From Synechococcus sp. PCC 7335 (GTDB lineage: Bacteria > Cyanobacteriota > Cyanobacteriia > Phormidesmidales > Phormidesmidaceae): a stretch of 64,000 nucleotides of DNA. Below, piece after piece: positions 1 to 9,234 of this stretch. A model generated the notes under the pieces. That model was not told the DNA's origin and did not search any database. It saw nothing but the letters and a program-made list of their open reading frames with translations. Position 1 is the stretch's first letter. Each line of letters opens with the position of its first letter. The stretch spans positions 3,800,786-3,864,785 of the forward strand of contig NZ_DS989904.1 in NCBI RefSeq assembly GCF_000155595.1, given 5' to 3'. Made by a program: the position numbers and the translations under genes.

Positions 1-105
1 TATATCTGGAAAGATGATTTCTTCATAAGGTACTGATTTACTCCTTCGCTATCGGCAGAATGTAAGTAGATCCACGTAAATTCCACATAACTGAGAGAAA
101 GCGCA

Positions 106-888
106 ATGGTGACCTCTTTACAGCAAGTTCCCTCTACAACAGCTCAGCAACAGTTATCTTGGCAAAGCAATCGTATTCAGGGCGGCGATCGCGCTAGAGT
201 TCTCAAACATATTATTGTTATTTCCGATGCGATAGAACTCACAGAAGAAATTCAGACTGAGCTGTCCTATGAAGGATATCAAGTCAGCGTTATTCACGAT
301 GGCCTACGAGGGCTGATGGCGGTTAAGCGGTTCTCTCCTGATCTGATCATCGTCGACTGGAATCCACCTAGATTAAGTGGGATAAGCATCTGTAAGCGAC
401 TACGCTTGCATGATCGGGAAAAGCCGATCATCTTACTCACAAGTGAGAATGCTGTTCAAGAGAGAATTGAAGGATTTGAAGCAGGCGCCAACGACTGTAT
501 TTCTCCCCCTTTTGTAAAGGCAGAATTCGTTGCTAGGATCAATGCTAAGTTAGCTCTTCGCCAGGTCTCTAACGACTCAGCAGCTATTCTAAGATGTGCT
601 GATATTGTGCTCAATCGCGAGACAAGAGAAGTCTTTCGTGGGGGTGTTTCTATCCAGCTAACTGCGAAAGAATTTAGCTTGCTAGAGTTTCTAATGGACC
701 ACTACTGTCAAGTGCTAACGAGGACTCAAATCCTAGAAGATGTGTGGGACTACGACTACACAGGCAACTCTAACACTATCGAGGTTTACATCCGATACTT
801 ACGAAACAAGCTAGGAGATACTGATAAAAAGCGATTGATTCATACGGTCAGAGGCGTTGGGTATATGCTAAGAGAACAGTGCAGCTAA
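106..888 (+). CDS. OmpR/PhoB-family response regulator with incomplete receiver site
   Basis: Two-domain transcription factor of 260 aa: receiver at about residues 35-150 and winged-helix DNA-binding domain at about 158-256. A phosphoacceptor-type Asp is present at residue 84 (IVDWNPP) and Thr112 is kept. The acidic pair at the first strand is reduced to Asp41 followed by Ala, and the conserved Lys of the usual KPF motif is Pro134 (SPPF). Phosphorylation control may therefore be weak or absent, as in known atypical cyanobacterial regulators. The 34-residue N-terminal extension has no recognisable domain. The ATG follows a GAGAGAAA ribosome-binding stretch. It is a clear paralogue of the protein at 13006-13752; both share EGYQVSVIHDG. 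No kinase gene is adjacent on this strand. The target genes cannot be read from the sequence. Confidence 0.9.
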   Translation: MVTSLQQVPSTTAQQQLSWQSNRIQGGDRARVLKHIIVISDAIELTEEIQTELSYEGYQVSVIHDGLRGLMAVKRFSPDLIIVDWNPPRLSGISICKRLRLHDREKPIILLTSENAVQERIEGFEAGANDCISPPFVKAEFVARINAKLALRQVSNDSAAILRCADIVLNRETREVFRGGVSIQLTAKEFSLLEFLMDHYCQVLTRTQILEDVWDYDYTGNSNTIEVYIRYLRNKLGDTDKKRLIHTVRGVGYMLREQCS

Positions 889-898
889 CTGCTTGATA

Positions 899-949
899 AT
901 CTGCTGTAGGCGTAGCCTTTTTGAGTATGCATTCAACAGATTGATATAG
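899..949 (+). repeat. Short dispersed repeat, copy 1
   Basis: Just downstream of the regulator gene. It resembles 13919-13972 in order and spacing: TCTGCTGT, a variable GC-rich stretch, AGTATG, ACAGATTG and TATA. The middle of both copies is an imperfect palindrome (TTGA..TCAA here; CAAGTA/TACTTG in the other). Both copies lie beside paralogous OmpR-type genes, so this could be residual duplication, a small mobile repeat or a binding site. Confidence 0.4.
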
Positions 950-989
950 CCTCATCCATCAAGGGTTGTAGTACTTGACGGATGAGGCT
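948..989. terminator. Strong hairpin between convergent genes
   Basis: A 16-nt arm at 948-963 pairs with 974-989 around a 10-nt loop; the single mismatch is C/A-type. No T-run follows, so it is a terminator-like or RNA-stabilising hairpin rather than a textbook intrinsic terminator. It sits between the regulator gene ending at 888 and the opposing gene ending at 1117. Confidence 0.5.
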
Positions 990-1116
990 ACAGCTCATCT
1001 CTAAATCCACTGTATCTGAGAAACTTAGAGAAACGTAGATAACTTGGCTAGTTGTTTTGCGAGCCTCTTAACCAAAGAGCTATACTCCCCAAGCAAGTGT
1101 CAAACGCAACAAGTGT

Positions 1117-1719
1117 TTAGGTGGGGCGCAAGTCTTCCTCGCTCCCATTGTCTACGGTGGCTATCAAAATCTGACGAACTAGAGCAGCTAGGTTGGTGCT
1201 TCCTTTGTGACGAACGCTGATGAAGAATGTTGGAGAATCGTCGACACCGTCCTTTGAGGCACTATCGATATCAGATTGAATACGCTGAAGATGGACGCTG
1301 TGAGTTATCTCGAAAAGAAACTGGGAGATGTCCAAATCGAGTTCACTGGCATATTCTACTAGAGAAGCATCGTCGAGAGCGTCTTGGTTCTCGAATAGTT
1401 TGTCGTGCATTTCCCAGAATTTTCCTTGACTGCCTGCTGCTTCGGCAGTTTCGGCTGCTGTTAGCGCCTGAGGGTAGCGCTCGGGTTGGGGAAAATGTCT
1501 AAAGATCAGGCAAAGCTGATTGCCTAAGGACTTTTGCAGTTCTTTGGTTGTTTTGTGAGCTTGGCCAGACTGAGGACATTGATAGCTACCGTAGGTCATG
1601 ATCGAAAGCGCAGCTGATAGCGAACCCCGGCTGTGGTCAACATCTCTGAGCGTCGGCATGTCATTCATATTGTTGAAGTTTGAGCGAGGGTTAGTCTTAT
1701 GGTGGGTTGTTCCACCCAT
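1117..1719 (-). CDS. DsbA-like thioredoxin-fold protein with a single active-site cysteine
   Basis: The 200-residue frame matches the DsbA/thioredoxin_4 family. It has an aromatic run leading into CPQS (residues 48-51), the helical insert with FRHFPQPERYPQA and GKFWEMHDKLFE, and the cis-proline loop SPTFFI at 162-167. Family members normally have CxxC (typically CPYC). Here the second Cys is Ser51, so it could form mixed disulfides but not a classical intramolecular one. No signal peptide is visible, which suggests a cytoplasmic protein. Starts at Met1, Met18 (1668) and Met21 (1659) are possible and none has a clear ribosome-binding site. Homology begins near residue 30, so a shorter protein is likely. 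Role: disulfide exchange or redox sensing, substrate unknown. Confidence 0.75.
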   Translation of the reverse strand: MGGTTHHKTNPRSNFNNMNDMPTLRDVDHSRGSLSAALSIMTYGSYQCPQSGQAHKTTKELQKSLGNQLCLIFRHFPQPERYPQALTAAETAEAAGSQGKFWEMHDKLFENQDALDDASLVEYASELDLDISQFLFEITHSVHLQRIQSDIDSASKDGVDDSPTFFISVRHKGSTNLAALVRQILIATVDNGSEEDLRPT

Positions 1720-2274
1720 CTTGGTTTTTTTCGAAGAACAGTACGACTACCTTTGACAAAGAATATTTGTGAGGCGATTACTCAGTTCTCTACCTGAGCG
1801 ATCGGCTAGGTATCGTATGCATATAAATACATTTGTACGCTTACAGGCGACTGGGTTCGCAGTAGCTAGCACCGGAAGCATGTTCAAACATGAGGCAACG
1901 CCTTTGCCGCCGTTGATTTCATCCCTACTCAGATCGCAGACTACGCAGCCATTGGGCACGTCGTGGTGGGCCACTGATAAACTACCACCAGCAAGCTATT
2001 CGTTAACTTACAGACAGATTAATAATTGGGTTGATTAATCGGTGATTCGCAAAGAACGCTACCACAACAATTTCATGAACACTATTCCGGCGCTGCCCTA
2101 CGACTATCCGCTATCTGATTCATTAGATCACCTAGCGAACGATCACGGCTACGAGTGTTTGCCGCCGGAAGACTGTACCACCAACTATTTTGCAAAATTT
2201 AAGGAAGCCACCATTCAGATGCTGTGAGCCCAAGGTGGCATCATTGGCTGGACACCAATCACAGACAAAATGTG
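1720..2274. other. Gap with only weak small reading frames
   Basis: No recognisable gene. A 73-codon frame on the plus strand (ATG near 1817, stop at 2038) and the frame starting at 2042/2075 run one after the other, but neither resembles a known family and no good ribosome-binding site precedes the first. An opposing 75-codon frame on the minus strand covers the same bases and is equally unsupported. Confidence 0.3.
2075..2227 (+). CDS. Possible small protein, unknown
   Basis: A 50-codon frame starting at ATG 2075 (an upstream GTG at 2042 is also open). The product begins MNTIPALPYDYP, is acidic in the middle and has two cysteines. Codon choice looks like neighbouring genes, but there is no convincing ribosome-binding site and I recognise no family. 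It ends 47 nt before the opposing regulator gene. It could be a real short gene or a chance frame. Confidence 0.3.
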   Translation: MNTIPALPYDYPLSDSLDHLANDHGYECLPPEDCTTNYFAKFKEATIQML

Positions 2275-2913
2275 TCAATCTCTCTTGAGTCTGACGATTC
2301 CTCGGTGCAGCGCAGTGACGACCGCCTGAGTACGATCATGGGCGTTTAGCTTTTGCAAAATATTGTTGACGTGAAACTTCACGGTGCCTTCTGAAATGTG
2401 GAGGGCTTCGGAGAGCTTAGCGGTGCTGCTGCCTTGCACCATCATTTCAAGAACGTCTATCTCTCTAGCGGTAAGCTCGTCGCTTTCTATACGTTCGGCG
2501 AGTTTCATGGCAACGTCGGCAGGAATGAAGCGCTTTCCTTGATAGACCTGACGGACGGCCTGGGTGAGTTCTTGGGAGGTAGCGTCTTTGAGAAGATAGC
2601 CGCGAGCACCTGCTTGCAAGCACTGATAGATGTCTTCATCGGTGTCGTAGGTGGTCAGGATGATGATGCGGGCCTGAGGGGATGCAGTGCGAATCTGAAT
2701 GACGGCCTCTAAACCTTCTATCTGGGGCATTCGCAGGTCCATCAAGGTGATATCTGGCTGATGATCCGCATGTAGGGCGATCGCTTCTTTGCCGTTCTTA
2801 GCTTCGGCGACGACCGTGATGTTTTCTTGTCGATTGAGGACAGAGACAATGCCTTCTCTGACGACGCTGTGGTCTTCGACAACAAGAACTTTAATAGTCG
2901 GCTCGGCGCTCAT
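2275..2913 (-). CDS. NarL/FixJ-family response regulator, partner of the adjacent kinase
   Basis: A 212-residue regulator: receiver at about 7-120 with phosphoacceptor Asp in ITLMDLRMP, Thr in ILTTYD and Lys in YLLKDAT, then a LuxR-type helix-turn-helix at about 145-205 (LTAREIDVLEMMVQG, SEGTVKFHVNNILQKL). All key receiver residues are intact, in contrast to the two OmpR-type proteins nearby. I place the start at ATG 2913, because its ATG overlaps the TGA of the kinase gene (ATGA, 4 nt). A TTG at 2919 is also open but less likely. The overlap implies translational coupling and a dedicated kinase-regulator pair. Its targets are unknown. Confidence 0.93.
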   Translation of the reverse strand: MSAEPTIKVLVVEDHSVVREGIVSVLNRQENITVVAEAKNGKEAIALHADHQPDITLMDLRMPQIEGLEAVIQIRTASPQARIIILTTYDTDEDIYQCLQAGARGYLLKDATSQELTQAVRQVYQGKRFIPADVAMKLAERIESDELTAREIDVLEMMVQGSSTAKLSEALHISEGTVKFHVNNILQKLNAHDRTQAVVTALHRGIVRLKRD

Positions 2914-5900
2914 GGGCAAGTGGGGATGGTGATATCTATTACAGTACCCCTCCTAGGGTGGCTGGTGAAGGAAAAGTGGCCGTCGAAGCGGTAGACGCGT
3001 TCGCGCATACCCATTAGACCAAAGCCTTCTAACTCAGAGAAGGAGGAGATTTCGCAGCCGGTTCCATCGTCGGTAACGGACAGGCGAACTTGGGCAGGAG
3101 AGAATTCTAAAAGCAGGGTTAGATTATCGGCTTGGGCATGGCGCAGGGCGTTGGTGATCGCTTCTTGGCCGATACGTAGTAGGTTGGTTTGAATGTTTTC
3201 GGGGAGGGCAAAGGGGGTGCCTTTTAGCCGGAAATGGGGCTGGGTAGGGCTAGACTGGGTCATTTCATAGAGGGCAGTGCGCAAGGCATTGGGCAGAGTG
3301 TCGGTTTCGAGGGCCTGCGATCGCAGTGCATGAACTGAGCGGCGAGCTTCAGAAAGACCTCGGCGAGCGAGCTGTCCGGCGCGGTCGATGTGGTAGGTGC
3401 TATCTTCGAGGTTGTCGGGGGCAGCGGCTTTGGCGGCCTCTAGCTGCAGCGAAACGCCGGTGAAGGCTTGGGCGAGGGTGTCGTGGATTTCGCGGGCGAG
3501 GCGGTTGCGCTCGCTGGTCAGGGCGCTGCTGAGGGCATTAGTTTGAGCTGCTTCGGCAAGGCGAGTAAGGTGGAGAGAGAGCGTGGCTTGGTTGGTAAGA
3601 GCTTGGATGAATTGAAGCTGTTCTTCGGTGAGAAGGGTTCTGTCGGTAAAGGCAAAGCCGATAAAGCCGAGAGGTTGGTCGCCGACTTTCATACAGGCGC
3701 AGACAGCAGAGGTATGGCCTTGGGCTTGGTGCCAGAGAATAGACTCAGGCCAAAAGAATTCAATGGCGTCAGGATGATTTTCGTCTAGGGTGAAAGGCTT
3801 GGATGAGTTAACAACAATTTCCCAAGCACGGGTGAGATTGGCAGGGATAGGATGGCGAAAAATATCTGGGTCGGTAGGCGCGTTGCCCTGGTAGACTTTA
3901 CCGTCTTGGACAGTGATATGTTGGCGCAGGGTATGCGCAGCTGCGTCGTAGAGAAAGAGATGAGCGGCGTTAGCACCGACTTGTTCGGCCATTTTGCTAA
4001 GGTTTTGGCCGAGGAAGTCGTTGAGTTCGGGGGTGGCAGTCAGGGCAGTCAGAGTCTCGCTGAGCGCGTCGTTGGTTTTGGCGAGTTCGGTGACGTGTTG
4101 ACGAGCAGCTCTTTCTTGCTCTTGCAAGATGGCAGTTTGCTTTGCTTCTTCGGCAAGGCGAGTGAGCTGGATAGCAAGGGTGGCTTGGTTGGCAAGGGCT
4201 TGGGCAAGTTCTATGTCGTCTTGGGTGATATGAGTTGCGCCAACGAAGGGGAGTCCCAGAAAGCCCAGAACGCGATCGCCCAGAACTAGCGGTACGCAGA
4301 TAATGCTAGTGTGATTGCGCTGCAAGTGCCAAGCGATAGAAGGCTCCCAGATGTGTGGCCCAGGTCTTAGAGTCTCTCTTAGATTTTCAATAACGATTGG
4401 TTGCTTCTGCAAGATCTTCGCCGAAAACTCAGGGGCAGCGTCTAATGGAAGTGGCCGCTGCCACAGCTCCATATCAGCCACACTTCGCCAGTCGCCGCCA
4501 TTGTCGGTAGAAACTTGCAAAAACCAACAGTTCGCCTTTTCGTCAACGAGAAAAAGATGTCCGCTTTTGGCCCCAGTTTGCGCAGCCGCTTCATCTACCA
4601 CGCGCTGAAGGAAGGCTTCTAGTTCGGGCTGCTGGGCGAGAGAATCGAGGCTGCGCTTGAGAGCTTGGTTGGAGCGAGTAAGCTGTGCGGCTCGCTTCTT
4701 TGCAGCTTTCTCCCGCTCTTGCAAGATAGCGGCTTGCTTGGCTTCTTCGCTTAAGCGGGTGAGCTGAATAGCGACGATGGCTTGATTTGCAAGAGCTTGC
4801 ATGAATTCGAGCTGCTCGTCGCTAAGGAAGGTGCGATCATAAAAGGCATAGCCAATAAAACCGATGGGCACATCGCCTGCTCTCAGAGGAATGCAGGTAA
4901 TTGCTTTATGACCCTGCGCTTGGTGCCATGCGACAGTTTCGGGCCACCAAATTTCTTCGTCAATTGGCTGGGTCTCGTCGTAGGTGAGTGGTTTATCGCC
5001 ATTGATGATGCGCTCCCATGCGGGCGTGATGTCAGCTGGGATAGGACGGCGGAACATCTCTGGATCGTCCGGCCCAACGCCAAGATACATTTCTCCTGCT
5101 TGAACTACGACACGCTGAGTCAGCGTATGTGTTGGCTGATCGTAAAGGAAGAGATGGACTTTGGCCGCGTTGAGCTGACGAGACATTTCGGCCAGGATGG
5201 TGCCCAAAAACTGATCGAGTTCTGGGCTGGCGGCGAGAGTGGTGAGGGTTTGGGCGATCGCCTCGTTAGTCTTTGCTAGCTGTGCAGCTCTCTTTTTGGC
5301 GGCTTTTTCTCGCTCTGCTAAGACTGCTTTCTCCGACTCGCGTAGTGCTTCATCCTGTGCTTGACGAGCCACAGCAGCCGCGATGCTTTCGGCAGCGACT
5401 TTGAGAATGGCGATTTCGGCTTCATCATATAGGCGCGGTTCGCCGCAGTTATCGAAGCCAATGCTTCCCCAAATTTTGTCTTGTACCATGATTGGCACGA
5501 TCAACATTGAGGTATTGCCTTGAGCTTCCAAAAATGCTTTTTCATCATCTGAGAGATCGTTAACATGAAAGTTGACTATTTCCCCTCGCCTCAGCGCCTG
5601 ATGAAATCTTAGGAAATCACCTTTTATCAAAAAGGTATCTTTTTCTGGGAAAGCATCGGGCGCAACCTTAACTGCGGGGATAACGCCCTCGCGACACCAC
5701 TCTTCTAACAGTCTTGTTCCTAATTCATCCGAAGATTCTAGGAGAATATCTTGAGTAATGCCACAGCGATCACTTCCTACCGCCTCACCCAACAGCCGCG
5801 TCACCTCCGGCAATACCTCTGTAAAGTCCGCGCTACGCAGCAGCAAATTCGCCGCTTCTGCTACGCTGCCTAGTAAGCGCGATCGCTCCTGCGCGGCCTT

Positions 5901-8219
5901 ATCTCGCCGCACCTGTGCCTGATAAATCGCACTGCCCACGCAAGAAGCTGCCGTCTTAAACACCGAAATCTCTGCTGCACTCAGTTGCTTTTCTTCATGG
6001 CAGTAGTCCATCGCAACGGTGCCCCAAAGCTGCCCTTCAATAAAGATAGGAACTGCGTAGGTAGAGAGTACGCCCAACGCGACTTGACCACTTCGAGCAG
6101 GTTCGGACAGCTCAGAGACGCTACTGCCAACCCACTCACCCTTCAATAATTGCTCAAACCAATCTTCAAAACCTTCAGCAGAGATTGTACTTAGATTGAG
6201 ATCTTTAATTTGCGGTCTGATGCCTACTGCGTCCCACTCGTAAATGCCCTGCAATGCGCCAAGCGGATGTTCGTTGGGGTCGGGGATGTAGCGTAGTACG
6301 GAAAGGCGATCGCACTCTAAATTTTCTCCGATCGTTTGCAACGCGGCCTGCACGCTAGCCTCAATATCGCTGCTAGAAAGCAGTTCGTTGGCAGCGGCAG
6401 CAGTGGTTTCTAACCAGCGATCACGCGTTGTTAGCACCGCATTAGCAGCCTCTAGCTCTGCCGCCCGCGCCGCCCGCTCTCGCTCAATCAGCGCCATGCG
6501 TTCGGCTGCTTCCCGCGCCTTTCTATTGATATCTTGTTCTATTGCGCTGCCAATGCAGTTTGCCAGCGTCATCAGCGCTCCTAGCTCTGCCTCACTCCGG
6601 TGCGTCTCTTTGTGGCAATCATCTAAGGCCAAAGAGCCCCAATAGCAGCCCTTTATCATGACGGGAATACAATAGGTAGACTGTACGTGTAACTCCTTCT
6701 GACCGCTACGGAAGGGTTCTGCTAATTCATCAACAATGCCGCCAAAAATCTCTCCCTTCTTTAGATTTTCAACAACAAACTCTATCCCCTTATCGCTAAT
6801 TTTTTCTAATTCAGGGTGTTTTATCTGCGCAGGTAAACCAAGCGTAACCTGCTCATACATTTCATGATGATAGCCATATGTTTGTTCTTCCGTTGGCCAA
6901 AAGTACTTCATTAAGCCAACTCGATCAACGTCTAGCCCTTCCCCTACAATCTTCAGCGCTCGGTTCACCGCCAGGTCGAAATCGCTCTCCGTGAGCATCA
7001 CATTCGCCGCCGCTGCTGTTGCTTCTAGAATGCGATCTCTTTCTGCAAGCGCTTTGTTATGCGCTTCTACCACCGCTGCCCGATCTTGCCGCAGCCGGTC
7101 TTGAGCGATCGCACTCCCCACACAGTTGGCAGCCGTTTTGAGCGCATCGAGGGCATTCTGACTAAGCAGCTTCTTCTTACGGCAATGATCAATGCCAAAA
7201 ACACCCCAGAACTGACCTTCGACAAAAATAGGAATGTTGTGGGTAGATTTGACATCTACTGGTGCCATCAGACTTCGAAAAGGTTCTGGTAGGTTGTCGA
7301 TTAGCTCTCCAAAAGCTTCTCCTCTTAAGTTTGCTTCATACCAATGGTGTATGCCTATTTCATCCCACCAAAAGTCAGTCATATCTTCATGGTCACTGAG
7401 CTGAGCGCTAATGCCCTGCCTATTCCACTCATATAGAAAGCGTACAAATCCTGAAGTCTTCCCAGTTGGGTCATCGATCTGCTGGCCAACGGCAATGCGA
7501 TCAAATCCTATGCTTTCCCCTAAAATTTGGAACGCGGCTATGACTGCAGTGTTGAAATCTTCTCCATTAAGCAAAACTGCAGAGGCTGCTGCCGTTGCCT
7601 CTAGGATGTGATCGCGTTCCGCCAGTGCGCGCTCATTCTCTTGCCGCTGCAAAGCTCCCGCAAAGCTCGCTGCCGCTGTCTCTAGCACCGCAATCTCTGT
7701 CTCGCCCCACACCCGCTCCGTGGTGCAATCGTCAAAGCCAATTACGCCCCAGAGTTGATTCTCTACTTCGATAGGGACGGTCAGTAGCGATAAGGCCTCA
7801 TCTTTTTCCTGTAATGCCTGCGCGATGTTGGATAGTTCGCGAGCCAATGCCTGTATAGATTCTCCTTGCTGCCAGCGATCTAGCCAATCGCCAAAGACAG
7901 TGTAGGTCATTGGAAATCGTCCTGGACTATCGCTGCCTCTGACAACCCCCTCAGCCGTCCACTCATAAGGACACTCTGCAACGACCTCTTGACTTGCACT
8001 ATCGACTTTGTTTTCGAGGATGTATATGCGATCTATATTTGCTGAAGTCGCGATCGCCTCTAAGGCCCCATTCACCGCCGCATCAAAATCCGCTACAGCC
8101 AGCAACTTGCGTGTTGCTTCCGCTACCCCGCTTAGTAGCTGACGTTGCCGCGATGCAAAAGTCTGTCTTGTTCCCTGGTGCGAGTTATGCTGCTGGTTCT
8201 GCTGAACTGTCGAAACCAT
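2910..8219 (-). CDS. Giant soluble multi-GAF histidine kinase (HisKA_3 type)
   Basis: A 1769-residue protein without membrane segments. I count eight GAF-like domains in two sequence classes. Five N-terminal ones each end in a WG....D[DHNY]C signature and are joined by helical linkers such as AERDxILEATAAA. Three further ones contain ATPELxxFL and HLFLYD and are joined by coiled-coil-like linkers (EREKAAKKRAAQL). The C-terminus has a HisKA_3 dimerisation box with phospho-acceptor His in LAREIHDTLAQ and a HATPase domain (GQEAITNALRHA, DDGTGC, GFGLMGMRER). It probably phosphorylates the overlapping NarL-type regulator. GAF ligands are unknown; the canonical bilin-binding Cys position of phytochromes and CBCRs is not evident. 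The N-terminus is paralogous to 14249-16036. The GAF array points to internal tandem duplication. Confidence 0.93.
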   Translation of the reverse strand: MVSTVQQNQQHNSHQGTRQTFASRQRQLLSGVAEATRKLLAVADFDAAVNGALEAIATSANIDRIYILENKVDSASQEVVAECPYEWTAEGVVRGSDSPGRFPMTYTVFGDWLDRWQQGESIQALARELSNIAQALQEKDEALSLLTVPIEVENQLWGVIGFDDCTTERVWGETEIAVLETAAASFAGALQRQENERALAERDHILEATAAASAVLLNGEDFNTAVIAAFQILGESIGFDRIAVGQQIDDPTGKTSGFVRFLYEWNRQGISAQLSDHEDMTDFWWDEIGIHHWYEANLRGEAFGELIDNLPEPFRSLMAPVDVKSTHNIPIFVEGQFWGVFGIDHCRKKKLLSQNALDALKTAANCVGSAIAQDRLRQDRAAVVEAHNKALAERDRILEATAAAANVMLTESDFDLAVNRALKIVGEGLDVDRVGLMKYFWPTEEQTYGYHHEMYEQVTLGLPAQIKHPELEKISDKGIEFVVENLKKGEIFGGIVDELAEPFRSGQKELHVQSTYCIPVMIKGCYWGSLALDDCHKETHRSEAELGALMTLANCIGSAIEQDINRKAREAAERMALIERERAARAAELEAANAVLTTRDRWLETTAAAANELLSSSDIEASVQAALQTIGENLECDRLSVLRYIPDPNEHPLGALQGIYEWDAVGIRPQIKDLNLSTISAEGFEDWFEQLLKGEWVGSSVSELSEPARSGQVALGVLSTYAVPIFIEGQLWGTVAMDYCHEEKQLSAAEISVFKTAASCVGSAIYQAQVRRDKAAQERSRLLGSVAEAANLLLRSADFTEVLPEVTRLLGEAVGSDRCGITQDILLESSDELGTRLLEEWCREGVIPAVKVAPDAFPEKDTFLIKGDFLRFHQALRRGEIVNFHVNDLSDDEKAFLEAQGNTSMLIVPIMVQDKIWGSIGFDNCGEPRLYDEAEIAILKVAAESIAAAVARQAQDEALRESEKAVLAEREKAAKKRAAQLAKTNEAIAQTLTTLAASPELDQFLGTILAEMSRQLNAAKVHLFLYDQPTHTLTQRVVVQAGEMYLGVGPDDPEMFRRPIPADITPAWERIINGDKPLTYDETQPIDEEIWWPETVAWHQAQGHKAITCIPLRAGDVPIGFIGYAFYDRTFLSDEQLEFMQALANQAIVAIQLTRLSEEAKQAAILQEREKAAKKRAAQLTRSNQALKRSLDSLAQQPELEAFLQRVVDEAAAQTGAKSGHLFLVDEKANCWFLQVSTDNGGDWRSVADMELWQRPLPLDAAPEFSAKILQKQPIVIENLRETLRPGPHIWEPSIAWHLQRNHTSIICVPLVLGDRVLGFLGLPFVGATHITQDDIELAQALANQATLAIQLTRLAEEAKQTAILQEQERAARQHVTELAKTNDALSETLTALTATPELNDFLGQNLSKMAEQVGANAAHLFLYDAAAHTLRQHITVQDGKVYQGNAPTDPDIFRHPIPANLTRAWEIVVNSSKPFTLDENHPDAIEFFWPESILWHQAQGHTSAVCACMKVGDQPLGFIGFAFTDRTLLTEEQLQFIQALTNQATLSLHLTRLAEAAQTNALSSALTSERNRLAREIHDTLAQAFTGVSLQLEAAKAAAPDNLEDSTYHIDRAGQLARRGLSEARRSVHALRSQALETDTLPNALRTALYEMTQSSPTQPHFRLKGTPFALPENIQTNLLRIGQEAITNALRHAQADNLTLLLEFSPAQVRLSVTDDGTGCEISSFSELEGFGLMGMRERVYRFDGHFSFTSHPRRGTVIDITIPTCP

Positions 8220-8390
8220 AGGGAATTAGACCATCATCTCAATCGCATACCAAAATGCTAACGCAAAGCATAACAGCGCAGACCTGGCTATTTGGTAAGG
8301 ATAGCTACTCGTCGCAAGTAGAAGGTTTCCAAACCTGGAAACAAAGCTGCCGATATTAGAGGGTTCAAAAAGCGTGATCAGATGAACCTC

Positions 8391-9152
8391 TCAACCGTTT
8401 GACTGCTGACGCAAGCGTTTCTTACTTTCGACGCTATTCGTGCCTAGCTGATTGTTGGGGTTTATCGTCCCGCTTAGGTAGTGAATAGCTGGATAGTGAG
8501 CAATCAGAACCGTGCGAGTGCCTTGCTCTAGCGGGTCAACTACCTGAGCTGGTTCCACGCTATGAAATACCTTATTGTCATGCCACAGCATTGCCTGCCC
8601 CGCCTCTAAGACAAACGGATCGATCAGCGATCGCGCTCCGTCCAAATCCGCATAGATCGCGCTCTTTGCCCCTGCAATATTGTGGCGATCCAAGCACACC
8701 AACATCGCCCGGTCCGCCCCATCCGAGTGAATACCCTGCCCGGTCAAACACTGGCCTTCATTCTCAGCCGTGATATGACTTTTCTGCACCTGAACTAGCA
8801 CCGGCTCATTATCTGGAATATCGTAGGCCAGCTTAAACGCGTTCAGTACCTTTTTTGTCGCTGGCGACTCTATAAACTGTTTCGGCATTTCCCGATAGCA
8901 GCGCTTATAGCCACCCGAAAAATCATTGTATTGACTAGCTTGTAAAAAGCAGTGCGCCCGAATCTGAAACCAGTCTCCATTTAGGCACAAAACGTAAGCC
9001 ACATTTTTGGTGCGAGTCGTAAAATAGTCTGAGCTTGGATCTTGCCCAAGTTCGCCGCTCGATGCGATTAGCTCTGATGTCTCAGCATCGCTCAAAAGAG
9101 GCATCAGAGTCGCAACTTCCTCTAAAGTAGATGTTTGTTCTTGCGTCTTCAT
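8391..9152 (-). CDS. 2-oxoglutarate/Fe(II) dioxygenase-like protein (PF10014 type)
   Basis: A 253-residue protein whose second half shows the facial triad of non-haem iron oxygenases: His142 and Asp144 in GIHSDGAD, His197 in VFHSVEP, and Arg213 in GTRTVL for 2-oxoglutarate. The layout (HSDG..., AGQAMLWHDN, HSVEP, RTVL) resembles the PF10014 family, which includes free amino-acid hydroxylases such as L-isoleucine dioxygenase. The substrate here cannot be told. The start at ATG 9152 is preferred over 9191 because an AAGAGA-type ribosome-binding site lies about 8 nt upstream. It stands alone, 171 nt downstream of where the kinase gene starts, with no obvious biosynthetic partner. Confidence 0.85.
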   Translation of the reverse strand: MKTQEQTSTLEEVATLMPLLSDAETSELIASSGELGQDPSSDYFTTRTKNVAYVLCLNGDWFQIRAHCFLQASQYNDFSGGYKRCYREMPKQFIESPATKKVLNAFKLAYDIPDNEPVLVQVQKSHITAENEGQCLTGQGIHSDGADRAMLVCLDRHNIAGAKSAIYADLDGARSLIDPFVLEAGQAMLWHDNKVFHSVEPAQVVDPLEQGTRTVLIAHYPAIHYLSGTINPNNQLGTNSVESKKRLRQQSNG

Positions 9153-9234
9153 GGAAAATCTCTTACTAAATTTGATCGGGTATGCACACATCGCGTCTTA
9201 ACTGTTGTCCCTTAGCCGTTGTATCTGTTATTTC

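Noticed and set aside
2910-8219. Bilin-binding (phytochrome or CBCR) GAF domains
   Set aside because: The Cys-His pairs present (DYCHE, DDCHK) lie in the strand after the WG motif, not in the chromophore-binding helix; no canonical bilin signature is seen.
3468-8221. Several plus-strand frames opposite the giant kinase
   Set aside because: They overlap fully with a protein that has clear domains throughout, and they resemble no family.
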